Shown here: one piece after another, positions 19,592 to 28,624 of the stretch
Layout: each line of letters begins with the position of its first letter
How positions within the stretch are numbered: position 1 is the first letter of the stretch
Origin: Halobacillus mangrovi
GTDB taxonomy: Bacteria; Bacillota; Bacilli; Bacillales; Halobacillaceae
Reading direction: 5' to 3'
Assembly: GCF_002097535.1 (NCBI RefSeq)
Contig: NZ_CP020772.1
Coordinates: 2,170,001 to 2,234,000, forward strand
Length of the DNA: 64,000 nucleotides
The notes under the pieces: model-generated
The model's database searches: none
The model's input: only the letters and a program-made list of their open reading frames with translations
What the model was told of the DNA's origin: nothing
Translations under genes and position numbers: made by a program

Positions 19592-20248
19592 ATGTTAAAT
19601 AAAAAACAAATTCGTTTCTGTTTAGACACGTTCGAAGAAATGTTTCCAGAAGCAGAATGTGAGTTGAACCACAGTAACCCTTTTGAATTACTGGTTGCTG
19701 TAGTCTTATCCGCTCAGGCTACTGATGCATTAGTTAATAAAGTAACTCCTGGCTTGTTTGAAAAGTATAAAACACCCGAAGACTATATTTCCGTCTCACT
19801 TGAGGAGCTTCAGGAGGATATTAAACGAATCGGTTTATATCGGAACAAAGCTAAAAATATTAAGAAGTTATCTCAAACGCTCGTCAGTGAGTTTAACGGA
19901 GAAGTTCCTCCAACGAAGAAGGAGTTGGAGAGCCTGGCAGGAGTAGGAAGAAAAACGGCGAATGTCGTAGCATCAGTTGCATTTGGAGAGCCAGCAATTG
20001 CAGTAGATACTCATGTGGAGCGGGTCTCTAAACGCTTAGGCATATGCCGCTGGAAAGACTCGGTGCTAGAAGTTGAAAAGACATTGATGAGAAAAATTCC
20101 CCGAGAGGAATGGAGTGATACTCATCACCGAATGATTTTTTTTGGAAGGTATCATTGTAAGGCCCAAAGACCGAATTGTGAAAAATGCCCATTGTTGATT
20201 TTATGCAGGGAAGGGCAGAAGCGCATGAAAAAACAAAAGAGCAAATAA
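19592..20248 (+). CDS. nth: Endonuclease III (DNA glycosylase/AP lyase)
   Basis: 218 residues. The helix-hairpin-helix LAGVGRKTANVV holds the catalytic Lys, and the catalytic Asp is in AVDTHVERVSKRLG. Four C-terminal Cys with C-x6-C-x2-C-x5-C spacing (CKAQRPNCEKCPLLILC) bind a 4Fe-4S cluster. It removes oxidised pyrimidines. B. subtilis has ypoC after nth; here nth is directly followed by a bidirectional terminator and convergent ponA. Confidence 0.97.
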   Translation: MLNKKQIRFCLDTFEEMFPEAECELNHSNPFELLVAVVLSAQATDALVNKVTPGLFEKYKTPEDYISVSLEELQEDIKRIGLYRNKAKNIKKLSQTLVSEFNGEVPPTKKELESLAGVGRKTANVVASVAFGEPAIAVDTHVERVSKRLGICRWKDSVLEVEKTLMRKIPREEWSDTHHRMIFFGRYHCKAQRPNCEKCPLLILCREGQKRMKKQKSK

Positions 20249-20250
20249 AA

Positions 20251-20283
20251 AACGAACTCCCTATATTGGGAGTTCGTTTTTTA
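20251..20283. terminator. Bidirectional terminator between nth and ponA
   Basis: Perfect 11-bp stem AACGAACTCCC (20251-20261) with GGGAGTTCGTT (20268-20278), flanked by an A run on the left and a T run on the right, so it can serve both strands. Confidence 0.9.
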
Positions 20284-22974
20284 TTAGGCAGCTTCATCTA
20301 ATGGTGAGTCAGGGGAGGAGGGGGATTCAGTACCCGTACCGCCTTCTGCAGGTGGCTCAGTTTCACCAGTACCATCTCCGCCAGCATCGCCACCGGTATC
20401 TCCGCCGGTATCTCCGCCGGTATCTCCACCAGTGTCACCGCCAGTGTCTCCACCGGTATCTCCGCCAGTGTCACCGCCGGTATCCCCGCCAGTATCGCCA
20501 CCGGTATCTCCACCAGTGTCACCACCGGTATCCCCGCCAGGGTTTTGGCCATTGCCTTCACCTTGGTTATCATCTTTTTCTTTATCTTTATCTTTATCTT
20601 TATCTTTTTCCTTCTCTTTGTCTTTCTTCTCTTTATCTTTTTCCTCTTCAGAACCTGAAGTCTGAACTTGAGTTGTTGCAGGCTCACTCTTCTGTGCATT
20701 TCCTTCATCGCTAACTGCAACTACTGAGAAAGTGTAAGTGGATCCAGGGCTTACATTTGTAATATTCAGGCTTGTATCCTTAGTTGTTGTCAGTTCTTTT
20801 GGCTCACCCTCATCAATCTTATAAGTGACTTTGAACGAAACTTCTTCAGTGTCACCATAAGACCAGCTTAAATCGATTGAGCCGTCTTCCTGATTGAATT
20901 TTCCAGATAGAGACTGAACAGGTTCGAGTTTCTGATATTCTTTAGAAACTTTCGAAGGCTGATTGTCCACGTGGAATAACTCCGTCACAATACGACTTTC
21001 TGGCGTGTACTCACTAGGAAGTTTTGCTGGACGTGAACCTTCTTCTACCTCAACCTTTGTCACAGTTTCTGGCTGCTTGAAATCTGGTGTTTCTTTCCCT
21101 TCTGAAAGCTTAGCCATAAGTGGTTTAAATATTTGTTTTGGAATATCTTTCGCTTGTTGTGATAACCCAGTGTTGATATCGTTATACCCTGTCCAGATGG
21201 ATATGGAATAATTCGTCGTATAGCCATTGAACCAGGAATCTGGAGCAATTTGCTGCCCTTCTACTTCTCTGTTGGTCGTCCCAGTTTTACCTGCTTCAGG
21301 AAGGCCAGGCACGTTAGCTGCAACCCCTGAACCTTCAGACATGGTCGTCTGCAGCATATCAGAAATCATGTATGCCGTGTAACTGTCCATAGCTGATTTT
21401 GGTTCTGGTTTTGTGTCGATTGTTTCTTCACCAGGGATTTCGATTTTACGTACGGTGTACGGTTTGTTATAAACACCTTCGTTTCCGAATGCCGCGTATG
21501 CGCCAGACATTTGGAGCGGATTAACGTTCGTTCCGCCGCCTATAGCATCACTAAGCACCATACCGTCCTCAGGGAATTTAATTCCTAATCCTTCAGCAAA
21601 TTCTTGAGACTTGCTGATCCCTGTTTCTTCAAGGGTTTTCAGAGCTGGTATATTTAATGAACGACTCAAGGCATACCGGGCGGATACCCATCCGCGGAAT
21701 CGATTATCGAAGTTGTTCGGGGAGTACCCATTCCCAAAGTCTGTTTCTTCATCATTGATTTGATGGTACGTAGAGATCTTATTATATTGAATAGCAGGAC
21801 CGTAAGCAGTAACAGGTTTAAATGTAGAACCAGGCTGCCGTTTAATGTCCGTTCCGTAGTTCAAGTTTCCTTTCTGATAATTACGGCCTCCACCTATTGC
21901 TCTTACTGCACCTGTTTGTGTATCAGTTACAGCAAGTCCTGTCTGTAATTCTTCATCAGGCCAGGGAATACCGCCTTCGTCACTAAGTAACTGTTGCACT
22001 GTATCCTGAGCGTTAGGATCCAAGGTCGTATAAATTTTCAGACCATCTTCATATATATCTGCGCCATCCATTTTGGCTTTAACTTCTTCACGAACCTGTT
22101 CAATGAACGCGTCGTAAGGTGTTTCTTTTTCAGCTTCTTGCTTGACAAGCATATCTTCAATCTTCGTTTTTCTAGCTTCGTCAGCTTCTGCTTGAGTGAT
22201 CTTACCATGATGGACCATTAGGCTTAACACGGTATTCATTCGATCTTTTGCCAAATCAGGATTTTCAAAAGGGTTGTATCCTGACGGTCGTTGAGGCAGA
22301 CCTGCTAGAAGGGCAGCTTCTGGAAGTGTTAATTCACTCAAATCTTCTTTTCCGAAATAAGTGTCTGCCGCTTCTGCTACGCCGTACGCACCAGATCCAT
22401 AATAAATTTTGTTCAAATACATTTCTAAAATCTTGTCTTTAGAGTAATTCTGATCAAGTTTAATTGCGAGATATTGCTCTTGAACCTTTCTTTCTAAGGT
22501 TTTCTTATCTGTTAAAAATGATTTCTTTACAACCTGTTGAGTAATGGTACTAGCACCCTCAGCTCCGAAGCCGCTTGTGACGTTCGCCCAGATAGCAGCG
22601 AGAATTCGTTGGAAATCGATTCCGAAGTGACTGTAAAACCTGGAGTCTTCGGTTGCAATGACAGCATCCTTTAGCACGTCAGGCAAATCATTGTACGTGA
22701 CTTTCGTTCGTCTTTCTTTACCGGATAAGTCAGCAACCAAATTATCATTCATATCATAGACTTTTGATGAAAAAGGATCGGATAATTGCGCTTCATCAAG
22801 TTTAGGTGCACTAGATATATAATAGGCAAATAACCCTCCAACACCGACGAGCAATACGAGACCGATGATGAATAGGGTCATTATAATCTTTTTAAAGCTA
22901 GGCTTGCCTTTTCCTTTCTTGGAAGTCTGCATTTGTTTTCTTCTTGCTGATCGTGATTGGCTATCGTTGGCCAT
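20284..22974 (-). CDS. ponA: Class A penicillin-binding protein 1 (glycosyltransferase/transpeptidase)
   Basis: 896 residues from the ATG at 22974 (GGAGG nine bases upstream). Order: a basic cytoplasmic head, one membrane helix (about 32-54), a GT51 glycosyltransferase domain with EDSRFYSHFGID, a transpeptidase domain with STFK (active Ser), SRSLN and KTGTT motifs, then a fibronectin type III-like domain (about 690-775), a Lys/Asp/Glu-rich stretch and a GGDT repeat tail. It polymerises and cross-links peptidoglycan at the cell surface. The operon recU-ponA matches B. subtilis. Confidence 0.96.
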   Translation of the reverse strand: MANDSQSRSARRKQMQTSKKGKGKPSFKKIIMTLFIIGLVLLVGVGGLFAYYISSAPKLDEAQLSDPFSSKVYDMNDNLVADLSGKERRTKVTYNDLPDVLKDAVIATEDSRFYSHFGIDFQRILAAIWANVTSGFGAEGASTITQQVVKKSFLTDKKTLERKVQEQYLAIKLDQNYSKDKILEMYLNKIYYGSGAYGVAEAADTYFGKEDLSELTLPEAALLAGLPQRPSGYNPFENPDLAKDRMNTVLSLMVHHGKITQAEADEARKTKIEDMLVKQEAEKETPYDAFIEQVREEVKAKMDGADIYEDGLKIYTTLDPNAQDTVQQLLSDEGGIPWPDEELQTGLAVTDTQTGAVRAIGGGRNYQKGNLNYGTDIKRQPGSTFKPVTAYGPAIQYNKISTYHQINDEETDFGNGYSPNNFDNRFRGWVSARYALSRSLNIPALKTLEETGISKSQEFAEGLGIKFPEDGMVLSDAIGGGTNVNPLQMSGAYAAFGNEGVYNKPYTVRKIEIPGEETIDTKPEPKSAMDSYTAYMISDMLQTTMSEGSGVAANVPGLPEAGKTGTTNREVEGQQIAPDSWFNGYTTNYSISIWTGYNDINTGLSQQAKDIPKQIFKPLMAKLSEGKETPDFKQPETVTKVEVEEGSRPAKLPSEYTPESRIVTELFHVDNQPSKVSKEYQKLEPVQSLSGKFNQEDGSIDLSWSYGDTEEVSFKVTYKIDEGEPKELTTTKDTSLNITNVSPGSTYTFSVVAVSDEGNAQKSEPATTQVQTSGSEEEKDKEKKDKEKEKDKDKDKDKEKDDNQGEGNGQNPGGDTGGDTGGDTGGDTGGDTGGDTGGDTGGDTGGDTGGDTGGDTGGDTGGDAGGDGTGETEPPAEGGTGTESPSSPDSPLDEAA
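20376..20540 (-). repeat. 12-bp tandem repeat encoding the GGDT tail of PonA
   Basis: Twelve in-frame copies of a 12-base unit encoding Gly-Gly-Asp-Thr, flanked by GGDA and GGDG variants. Third positions vary between units, so selection on the protein is plausible. It is preceded (about 20565-20645) by a Lys-Asp-Lys-Glu run. Copy number is likely to vary between strains. Confidence 0.92.
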
Positions 22975-22991
22975 TTTACATTTCCTCCAAT

Positions 22992-23582
22992 TCAAAAATA
23001 GAGCTTATCCAGGGCTTTGGCATAATCGACTCTCGCCTGGTAATGAAAGGGGATACGAACGCCCTCTAACTGTACTTGATGATATGGAATCGATTTTCTG
23101 CCTCCGCCCATTTGATCATCCCAATAATGAAATAGTTGGGGGGAAGGGAGCAAGTAGACTTCATCCAATGGAGCAAACTTGATTATCATAAAACAAATTC
23201 CTCCATGATCATGGACAGCCTTCATATGATCAATTTGGTGTTGGTGTACGTTACTTAAAGGAAAAGAGGTTTTATTTCGAGTCTCTTTTGCCTCAAAGTC
23301 AATGTGTTTACCTCGATAAACCCCATTAAAATCAGTTGTAGATGCTTGCTTAAAATATGCTTCTTTGATGACGGCTGCACTACGCTTAGGATAATCTACA
23401 TTCACAATTTGGACGGGGGTCGGCTTTTTATGGACCACTGCGATCCCAGCGTTTAAATAATATTCATTGGTCACATTAATATCTTCTTCTAATGACATCC
23501 CACGGTTGCTAAAATTTGGTTTGCTGCGATGCTTAGAAACGTTCATCTTTTTCGATGCGCGTTTTCCATTGGGATAATTCAA
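22992..23582 (-). CDS. recU: Holliday junction resolvase RecU
   Basis: 196 residues. The start is TTG at 23582, after GGGAGGGATGGAG; it keeps the conserved YPNGK at residues 3-7. The family core is clear: [57 protein letters not shown] with the catalytic Asp/Glu/Lys, and SFPL. It cleaves Holliday junctions in recombination and chromosome segregation. It ends 17 bases before ponA. Confidence 0.96.
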   Translation of the reverse strand: MNYPNGKRASKKMNVSKHRSKPNFSNRGMSLEEDINVTNEYYLNAGIAVVHKKPTPVQIVNVDYPKRSAAVIKEAYFKQASTTDFNGVYRGKHIDFEAKETRNKTSFPLSNVHQHQIDHMKAVHDHGGICFMIIKFAPLDEVYLLPSPQLFHYWDDQMGGGRKSIPYHQVQLEGVRIPFHYQARVDYAKALDKLYF

Positions 23583-23830
23583 ACTCCATCCCTCCCTATT
23601 TCCATGAGAGTATCATACCAAAAAATGAAATCAAAGGACATTTTTTTGGTTCAAAAACTTAGACGTTTGAGGTGATAGAAGGTTTCATGGATTATCCCAT
23701 TAAATGTGACAGTTTTATGAAAAAGCTAGGTTGTAAATTCTTGTGTGATATTACCCTAAATCCTTTGGGTTAAACACCAATTATTTTATTCGAAATTAAG
23801 TTGAAATTTATGGGGATCAATTCTAAAAAA

Positions 23831-23856
23831 ACTGCTGCTATAAGCATAGCAGCAGT
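23831..23856 (-). terminator. Terminator of sspM
   Basis: Perfect 11-bp stem ACTGCTGCTAT (23831-23841) with ATAGCAGCAGT (23846-23856); on the minus strand it is followed by a T run (23824-23830). The rest of the 23583-23830 gap holds no gene that I can see. Confidence 0.85.
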
Positions 23857-23865
23857 TCAGATTAT

Positions 23866-23961
23866 TTAAGTAGCCGGACGGTTATCACCAGCCAATTTAG
23901 GATTGTCTGTTTTAGCAGGAGTCGGTTTTTTATTGTTTCGTTCCTTATTCTTTTTAGCCAT
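23866..23961 (-). CDS. sspM: Small acid-soluble spore protein SspM-like
   Basis: 31-residue basic peptide starting MAKKNKERNNKK and ending PKLAGDNRPAT. The ATG at 23961 has an excellent ribosome site (AAAAGGAGG). The ending closely resembles the LGGPNRPST end of B. subtilis SspM (34 residues), and sspM lies in the same recU-to-cotD interval there. Minor SASPs are made in the forespore. An upstream in-frame extension to 24078 is not supported by a ribosome site. The forespore promoter could not be firmly located. Confidence 0.8.
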   Translation of the reverse strand: MAKKNKERNNKKPTPAKTDNPKLAGDNRPAT

Positions 23962-24098
23962 AGTAATCCTCCTTTTCTGTCGAAGGTTCCAGCCTATAAT
24001 GACTGGTTTTGTAGCTTTAGTTCTAGTCTTGTCATCATGGAAGGACTTATACATATTCTGAAGAATTTTAATGTACAACGATTAGGGAGGCGATCTGG

Positions 24099-24365
24099 AT
24101 GATCAGAAACGGTGTGGTCACCCCGGATGAATTTGAAGAATTATTGTTTCAATTAAAAGAAAAGTTCACACTTATGGAAAAAAGACTGTCATTAAAAACC
24201 GACGAGATCGTTTTTACTATGGCTATTGCTCATCGCAAGGAAACGGATCATTTAAAAGAAGACGTCCTCCAACTACGAGAACAAATAAGAAAACTGGAAA
24301 AAGAACAAAAGGCTAAGTACCTTGAGAAAATTGCTTACCAGGCAAAGAGAAGGTCGGCTGGCTAA
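24099..24365 (+). CDS. Small coiled-coil protein, function unknown
   Basis: 88 residues, highly charged, with long heptad-like helices (about 8-80) and no membrane segment. A good ribosome site (GGGAGGCGATCTGG) precedes the ATG. It is divergent from sspM and followed by yppE after about 47 bases, so the two may be co-transcribed. In B. subtilis small ypp genes occupy this interval, but I do not recognise this one with confidence. Confidence 0.65.
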   Translation: MIRNGVVTPDEFEELLFQLKEKFTLMEKRLSLKTDEIVFTMAIAHRKETDHLKEDVLQLREQIRKLEKEQKAKYLEKIAYQAKRRSAG

Positions 24366-24411
24366 GGTTTGCTGTTGGTTTTCATAACGTGGTAAGGTAA
24401 AGGAAAAAGGT

Positions 24412-24774
24412 GTGTTCCAATTGTCCCTTAAACAACATACAGAAGAATTAAAGCAGCTTATAGACCAGCGACACATTCAGTTTGTTGAAACGGAAGGTCC
24501 AATAGATAAGAAAGACCATTCTTTCTTTGACAAGGTAAAAAAAGAAACGAAACCAATGTTCAATCTAAATAACACTTGGAGGGATGAAGCTGAAACTTTT
24601 GTCAAGAATAGAAAAGCTAAGGTCCATCCCAATCAAGTTAAATCGACACATGAAAATATTGAGATGATTATCTTGCACAGTTATTATTTGGATATACACA
24701 GGAAACGGTTTAAGGAATTGTTTCAGTCTGCGCACTATGTTCTGGATATGATATTAGATGATTTGAATAAGTAA
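24412..24774 (+). CDS. yppE: YppE-like protein (DUF1798)
   Basis: 120 residues, helical. The start is GTG 24412 or TTG 24421; AGGAAAAAGG lies just upstream and fits the TTG better by spacing. The C-terminal pattern (HSYYLDIHRKRFKELFQSAHYVL, split here as SYYLDIHRKRFKEL and SAHYVL) resembles the DUF1798 family and YppE of B. subtilis (about 123 residues). Function is unknown. It ends in a bidirectional terminator shared with the RND pump gene. Confidence 0.75.
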   Translation: MFQLSLKQHTEELKQLIDQRHIQFVETEGPIDKKDHSFFDKVKKETKPMFNLNNTWRDEAETFVKNRKAKVHPNQVKSTHENIEMIILHSYYLDIHRKRFKELFQSAHYVLDMILDDLNK

Positions 24775-24803
24775 AAAAGCTCCCTCGATAGGGAGCTTTT
24801 TTT
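24775..24803. terminator. Bidirectional terminator between yppE and the RND pump
   Basis: Stem AAAAGCTCCCT (24775-24785) with AGGGAGCTTTT (24790-24800), with A and T runs on either side. Confidence 0.9.
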
Positions 24804-27800
24804 ATGTTGTTTTTTCCTTCGGTCGTTTTATTATCAAATAAAAAGCAGGAACGAGTAATAAAGTAAGCGCAGTTGAGAATATCAATCCAGCTACAATGGA
24901 TACAGCCAATGGTTTAAAGAGTACATCGCCTGTAAAGATAATTGGAGTTAAGGCCGCTATTGAAGTTAAGGAAGTCAGGACAATTGGACGGATTCTTGCA
25001 CGTCCAGCTTCAATCACAGCTTCAATCACGGAAGAATACTCTGCACGGTTTTGTTCAATAAATTCTATTAAAATGACGGAATTTCTAACGACAATTCCAG
25101 AAAGAGATACGATACCGAGTGTCGCTAAGAAACTCAATGGTTCTCCGGATACAAACAAACCAATGATGGCACCTGTAATTGCCAGGAACACGGTTCCTGT
25201 AATGAGGAGTGGCATCAATAGCGAATTGAATTGAACGGCTATGGTCAAATAGATAAGAAATAAAACGATAACAAACAGCTTAGAAACTTCTATAAAAAAC
25301 TCTGTTTGAGCATCGGTTTGACCAGTTTCTACTAAGGAATAACCTTCAGGAAGCTCTTCATTAATGGTCTCTACTACCTGATTTGCTTCACTTGAGAAAG
25401 CTTGTTCTGATCCTTCTTTTGGATAGGCTTCGATTGTAATCGTTCGTTTTCCATTGAGGTGAGGAATAACTCCAACTTGTTCGAACTCTTCTGTAGAGAT
25501 GATTTCATCAAGAGTGAAGGACGCAGGCGGCTGATTACCGCTTTGTGATTGACTCATTACGTTTAGATCATCTAAGTTTACTCCTTCAGGATCGCCGTCA
25601 TTAAGAATAACCTCAATTGGTAAGCGTTCCACTCCATTGTCAAAGGTACCTAGCGGAATACCCGTGTTAGCTACTTGAATTTGCGAAGTGACTTTGTCAA
25701 TAGGGATATTGTTTTCTGCTAATAGGTCTCGATCAGGGTTATAGCGAATAAACGGCTGGCCGCTGCCTGCATTAATTGTAGCCAGTTCAGCTTCTTCAAT
25801 CTCTCCTAGCTTCGTCTTCGCTTGATTGGCTTCTGCGATTAAAGTCTCCAGTTCCGGCCCTTGTATTTTTACTTGTACCGGGGGAGAAGGCGGTGGACCT
25901 GACACTATGGTCTCGAGGAATACTTCAGCATCTCCAAATTCTTCTCTTAAAGGTTCCTCCCACTCATTAATAAATGCAGTGGCACTAGTTTTTTCTCTAT
26001 CGACCCGCACGAGCACTTGACCTGTATTTTCACCGGAACGCTGTAGACCTGAACTGAAAAGGTTAGGTAACCCTGCTCCGGTGTAAATAGCCGACTCTGT
26101 TATGGTATCCTCGTTTTCTTTTAAGAAATCCTCCAATTCTTTTAACTGCTTTTCGGTTTCTTCAATTGGAGTTCCCTGGGGATACTCAACAGAGATTGTA
26201 ACTTCGGGTCTGTCAGCCGCTGGAAAGAACTCAAAAGGAATCTTAACAACAAGTAGAGCAAGAAGTGCACAAATGACTAACCCAGTAATAGAGGTAATCC
26301 AAGGTTTCTTTGTTATTTTTGGTAAAAGAGTGTCTGCATAAAATCTTTCCAGCCAATTAAACAATCCACCAAGCAATCCTTGCTTCGCTGTTGTTTTTTT
26401 CCTTCTCTTCCTTCTAGCATATTGAATCGTAGGAATAAAGGTTAATGCCATAACGGTCGAGGCGAGTACTGTAAAAATAAGTACAGAAGGCAATGCCCGT
26501 ATGAAATCTCCATTTGTACCCGAAAGAAATGTTAAAGGAAAGAAGCTGAATATGATCATCAAAGTTGATGTTACAATGGATTTTCCAACTTCTCTTACGC
26601 CTCGAATGGTTCCTTCTAATGGTTTGTCACCGAGTTGAAACCTTCGTTGAATGTTATCGTTGACTACAATGGCATCATCTACCAGAATTCCGATCGCTAT
26701 AATCATTCCGATAATTGAAATCTGGTTCAAATCTACTCCGACATATGGAAGAGGAATTAAACCAATTATGATTGAAATAGGAATTGCCAGTGCAACAAGG
26801 AAAGCAGATGAGATGGGTAAACCAAGTACCATGATAATAATTACGGCTATAAGTGATATGGAGAAAGAACTAATCAGATTGGTAAAGACTTCTTCAATGA
26901 TCGTGCTTTGTGTATAAAATTGATCAACGGTTACTGAAGAGGGCAGTTCTTTTTCTAGATCTTCCACCTTTGCCGTAATTTTTTCTTGCAAAGAAGAGAT
27001 GTTGACGCCTTCTTTTGCTAAGACTGTTAGAGATAACGCTGCTTGTTCATCCACTGAAATTAAATCATCAGCTTCTTTATTTGTAACTGCGATTGATCCT
27101 ACGTCTTTTAGAGTTACTGGTTCTCCTTCTGGTGTAGAACTTACTGAAAGCTTTTCAAGCTCCTCTATCTCAGAATACTTGTTGAAAATCAACTGATAAA
27201 TTTGTTCACTTTCTTGCTGAGTACCAATAGCTGAAGGTGCAATTTCTTTGTTAATCGCTTCAATGACTTGGAATGGAGCCAGTTGGTTCTCCTGCAGTTG
27301 TTCATTATCTAACTGCACAGATACTTTTTGTTCAGGTAGACCTTTAACTATAAGCGATTCAACACCTGTTATACCAGTAAGTTCTGTCCGCCACGTTTCA
27401 ATTTCATCCCTCAAGTCATAGAGTTCCGCATTTGAGTCGGCCAGTAAGTGATAGGAGGCCACAGAGGAAGTAGTCAAGTCGGTATTGACCTCGGGGTCTT
27501 GTACTTCATCCGGAAATCCCCGTGAAACGTCCGAAACGATTTGTCTTATTTTTGAATTGACGGTATTTGAGTCTGCTTCTCCATTTAATGTAGCTGTTAT
27601 TGTACCGAATCCGGTGGTTGAGGCAGATGTAACTTCATCCACTCCTTGCACATTAAGGAGCTCTTCTTCAATGGGGTTTGTTACTGTCCTTTCCATTTCT
27701 TGTGGAGTAGCTCCAGGATATACTGTAGAAATAGAGGCTACGTTAACATTGATCTCAGGAATTTCCCGCTTAGGCAGCTGAAAGTAAGTAAATATCCCCG

Positions 27801-27861
27801 TAAAGATAAGAAGCACAATAAAAACCCAGACGATTTTATTGTACTGAAGTAACTTCTTCAT
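24802..27861 (-). CDS. RND-family efflux transporter (AcrB/SwrC-like)
   Basis: 1019 residues from ATG 27861 (AAAGGAGGAAACTTA before it); the longer open frame to 27945 runs through the promoter. It has the RND layout: an N-terminal helix, a large extracytoplasmic loop (about 35-330), six helices, a second loop (about 560-840) and six more helices. The hallmark VDDAIVVNDNIQRR motif of helix 4 carries the proton-relay Asp pair. SwrC of B. subtilis (surfactin export) is the nearest well-known relative. No membrane fusion protein gene is adjacent. It is expressed as a single gene behind a palindrome-covered promoter. Confidence 0.93.
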   Translation of the reverse strand: MKKLLQYNKIVWVFIVLLIFTGIFTYFQLPKREIPEINVNVASISTVYPGATPQEMERTVTNPIEEELLNVQGVDEVTSASTTGFGTITATLNGEADSNTVNSKIRQIVSDVSRGFPDEVQDPEVNTDLTTSSVASYHLLADSNAELYDLRDEIETWRTELTGITGVESLIVKGLPEQKVSVQLDNEQLQENQLAPFQVIEAINKEIAPSAIGTQQESEQIYQLIFNKYSEIEELEKLSVSSTPEGEPVTLKDVGSIAVTNKEADDLISVDEQAALSLTVLAKEGVNISSLQEKITAKVEDLEKELPSSVTVDQFYTQSTIIEEVFTNLISSFSISLIAVIIIMVLGLPISSAFLVALAIPISIIIGLIPLPYVGVDLNQISIIGMIIAIGILVDDAIVVNDNIQRRFQLGDKPLEGTIRGVREVGKSIVTSTLMIIFSFFPLTFLSGTNGDFIRALPSVLIFTVLASTVMALTFIPTIQYARRKRRKKTTAKQGLLGGLFNWLERFYADTLLPKITKKPWITSITGLVICALLALLVVKIPFEFFPAADRPEVTISVEYPQGTPIEETEKQLKELEDFLKENEDTITESAIYTGAGLPNLFSSGLQRSGENTGQVLVRVDREKTSATAFINEWEEPLREEFGDAEVFLETIVSGPPPSPPVQVKIQGPELETLIAEANQAKTKLGEIEEAELATINAGSGQPFIRYNPDRDLLAENNIPIDKVTSQIQVANTGIPLGTFDNGVERLPIEVILNDGDPEGVNLDDLNVMSQSQSGNQPPASFTLDEIISTEEFEQVGVIPHLNGKRTITIEAYPKEGSEQAFSSEANQVVETINEELPEGYSLVETGQTDAQTEFFIEVSKLFVIVLFLIYLTIAVQFNSLLMPLLITGTVFLAITGAIIGLFVSGEPLSFLATLGIVSLSGIVVRNSVILIEFIEQNRAEYSSVIEAVIEAGRARIRPIVLTSLTSIAALTPIIFTGDVLFKPLAVSIVAGLIFSTALTLLLVPAFYLIIKRPKEKTT

Positions 27862-27918
27862 TAAGTTTCCTCCTTTGTTTATAGATGAATGCATAATTTC
27901 TCGATTCTGCTTCTTAAG

Positions 27919-27950
27919 TATAAATTTTTTTGACACGTGTGTCATTTATT
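27919..27950 (-). promoter_or_regulatory. Promoter and operator-like palindrome of the RND pump
   Basis: On the minus strand ATGACA (-35, overlapping the palindrome), 17 bases, then TATACT (-10, about 27917-27922). The inverted repeat TGACACACGTGTCA (27931-27944; two 6-bp arms, 2-base centre) covers the -35 and most of the spacer. This placement is typical of a TetR-type repressor site. No regulator gene is next to it. Confidence 0.6.
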
Positions 27951-28049
27951 TAGTTTGCTTGGATGTGCTCTTTCTAATTTATGTAATCGCTTTACTTGCA
28001 AACCTTTTTCCTTTATAATTAGCTTCCCATTGAGAGGGAGGGCATACAG

Positions 28050-28457
28050 ATGAACCAAGAAGAATTGATTCAACAAGCAAAAGAGATTCGGCAACGCGCT
28101 TATACTCCTTATTCTAAATTTCCCGTTGGTGCAGCGCTTGTAACAGATGACGGCACATTGTTCACTGGATGTAATATTGAGAATGCTGCCTATCCAGTGA
28201 CCTGCTGTGCAGAAAGAGTTGCTATATTCAAAGCGATCTCAGAAGGACATACTAAATTTAAAGAGCTGGCAGTCGTAGCGGATACAAAAAGACCTGTACC
28301 GCCTTGTGGCTCATGCCGCCAGGTAATGAGTGAATTTTTCACACCAAAAATGAAAATCCATACTTCTAATCTTCATGGTGATATTCGAACGATGACAATG
28401 GAAGAACTTTTACCTTTTTCCTTTGGCGCCATGGATTTAACACATGAGGATGAGTGA
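28050..28457 (+). CDS. cdd: Cytidine deaminase
   Basis: 135 residues, the small tetrameric form. The catalytic motif CCAERVAIF (C-A-E with Glu as proton shuttle, about 53-61) and the second zinc pair PCGSCRQV (about 86-93) supply three Cys zinc ligands. It deaminates cytidine and deoxycytidine for salvage. Ribosome site GAGAGGGAGGG. It stands alone between the divergent RND gene and a terminator. Confidence 0.97.
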   Translation: MNQEELIQQAKEIRQRAYTPYSKFPVGAALVTDDGTLFTGCNIENAAYPVTCCAERVAIFKAISEGHTKFKELAVVADTKRPVPPCGSCRQVMSEFFTPKMKIHTSNLHGDIRTMTMEELLPFSFGAMDLTHEDE

Positions 28458-28458
28458 G

Positions 28459-28484
28459 AAAAGGAGGTGAAAACCTCCTTTTTT
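28459..28484 (+). terminator. Terminator after cdd
   Basis: AAAAGGAGGT (28459-28468) with ACCTCCTTTT (28473-28482), loop GAAA, then T run. Confidence 0.9.
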
Positions 28485-28583
28485 CTATGATCAGCTTCCA
28501 ATACATAAATAAGCCATTCACGTTCGAGCCTAAAAAATGGCTAATATTGAGAATATCGCCCAGTACATCTATTTCACCCATGA

Positions 28584-28592
28584 CATACGCTG
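28584..28592 (+). promoter_or_regulatory. Possible sigma-K -10 element of the cotD-like gene
   Basis: CATACGCTG resembles the sigma-K -10 consensus CATAnnnTA at eight of nine positions, and a TAC lies about 17 bases upstream as a loose -35. The expected start would be about 28600, 25 bases before the ATG. Read by eye only; the match is suggestive because the gene encodes a likely coat protein. Confidence 0.35.
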
Positions 28593-28624
28593 ATAAGGAA
28601 GACTAAGAACAAGGAGTGAACATA

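Noticed and set aside
20298..20720. Several open frames on both strands over the ponA tail, and a CRISPR-like look of short repeats.
   Set aside because: 12-bp in-frame repeats with no spacers; they encode GGDT in PonA. The other frames are by-products.
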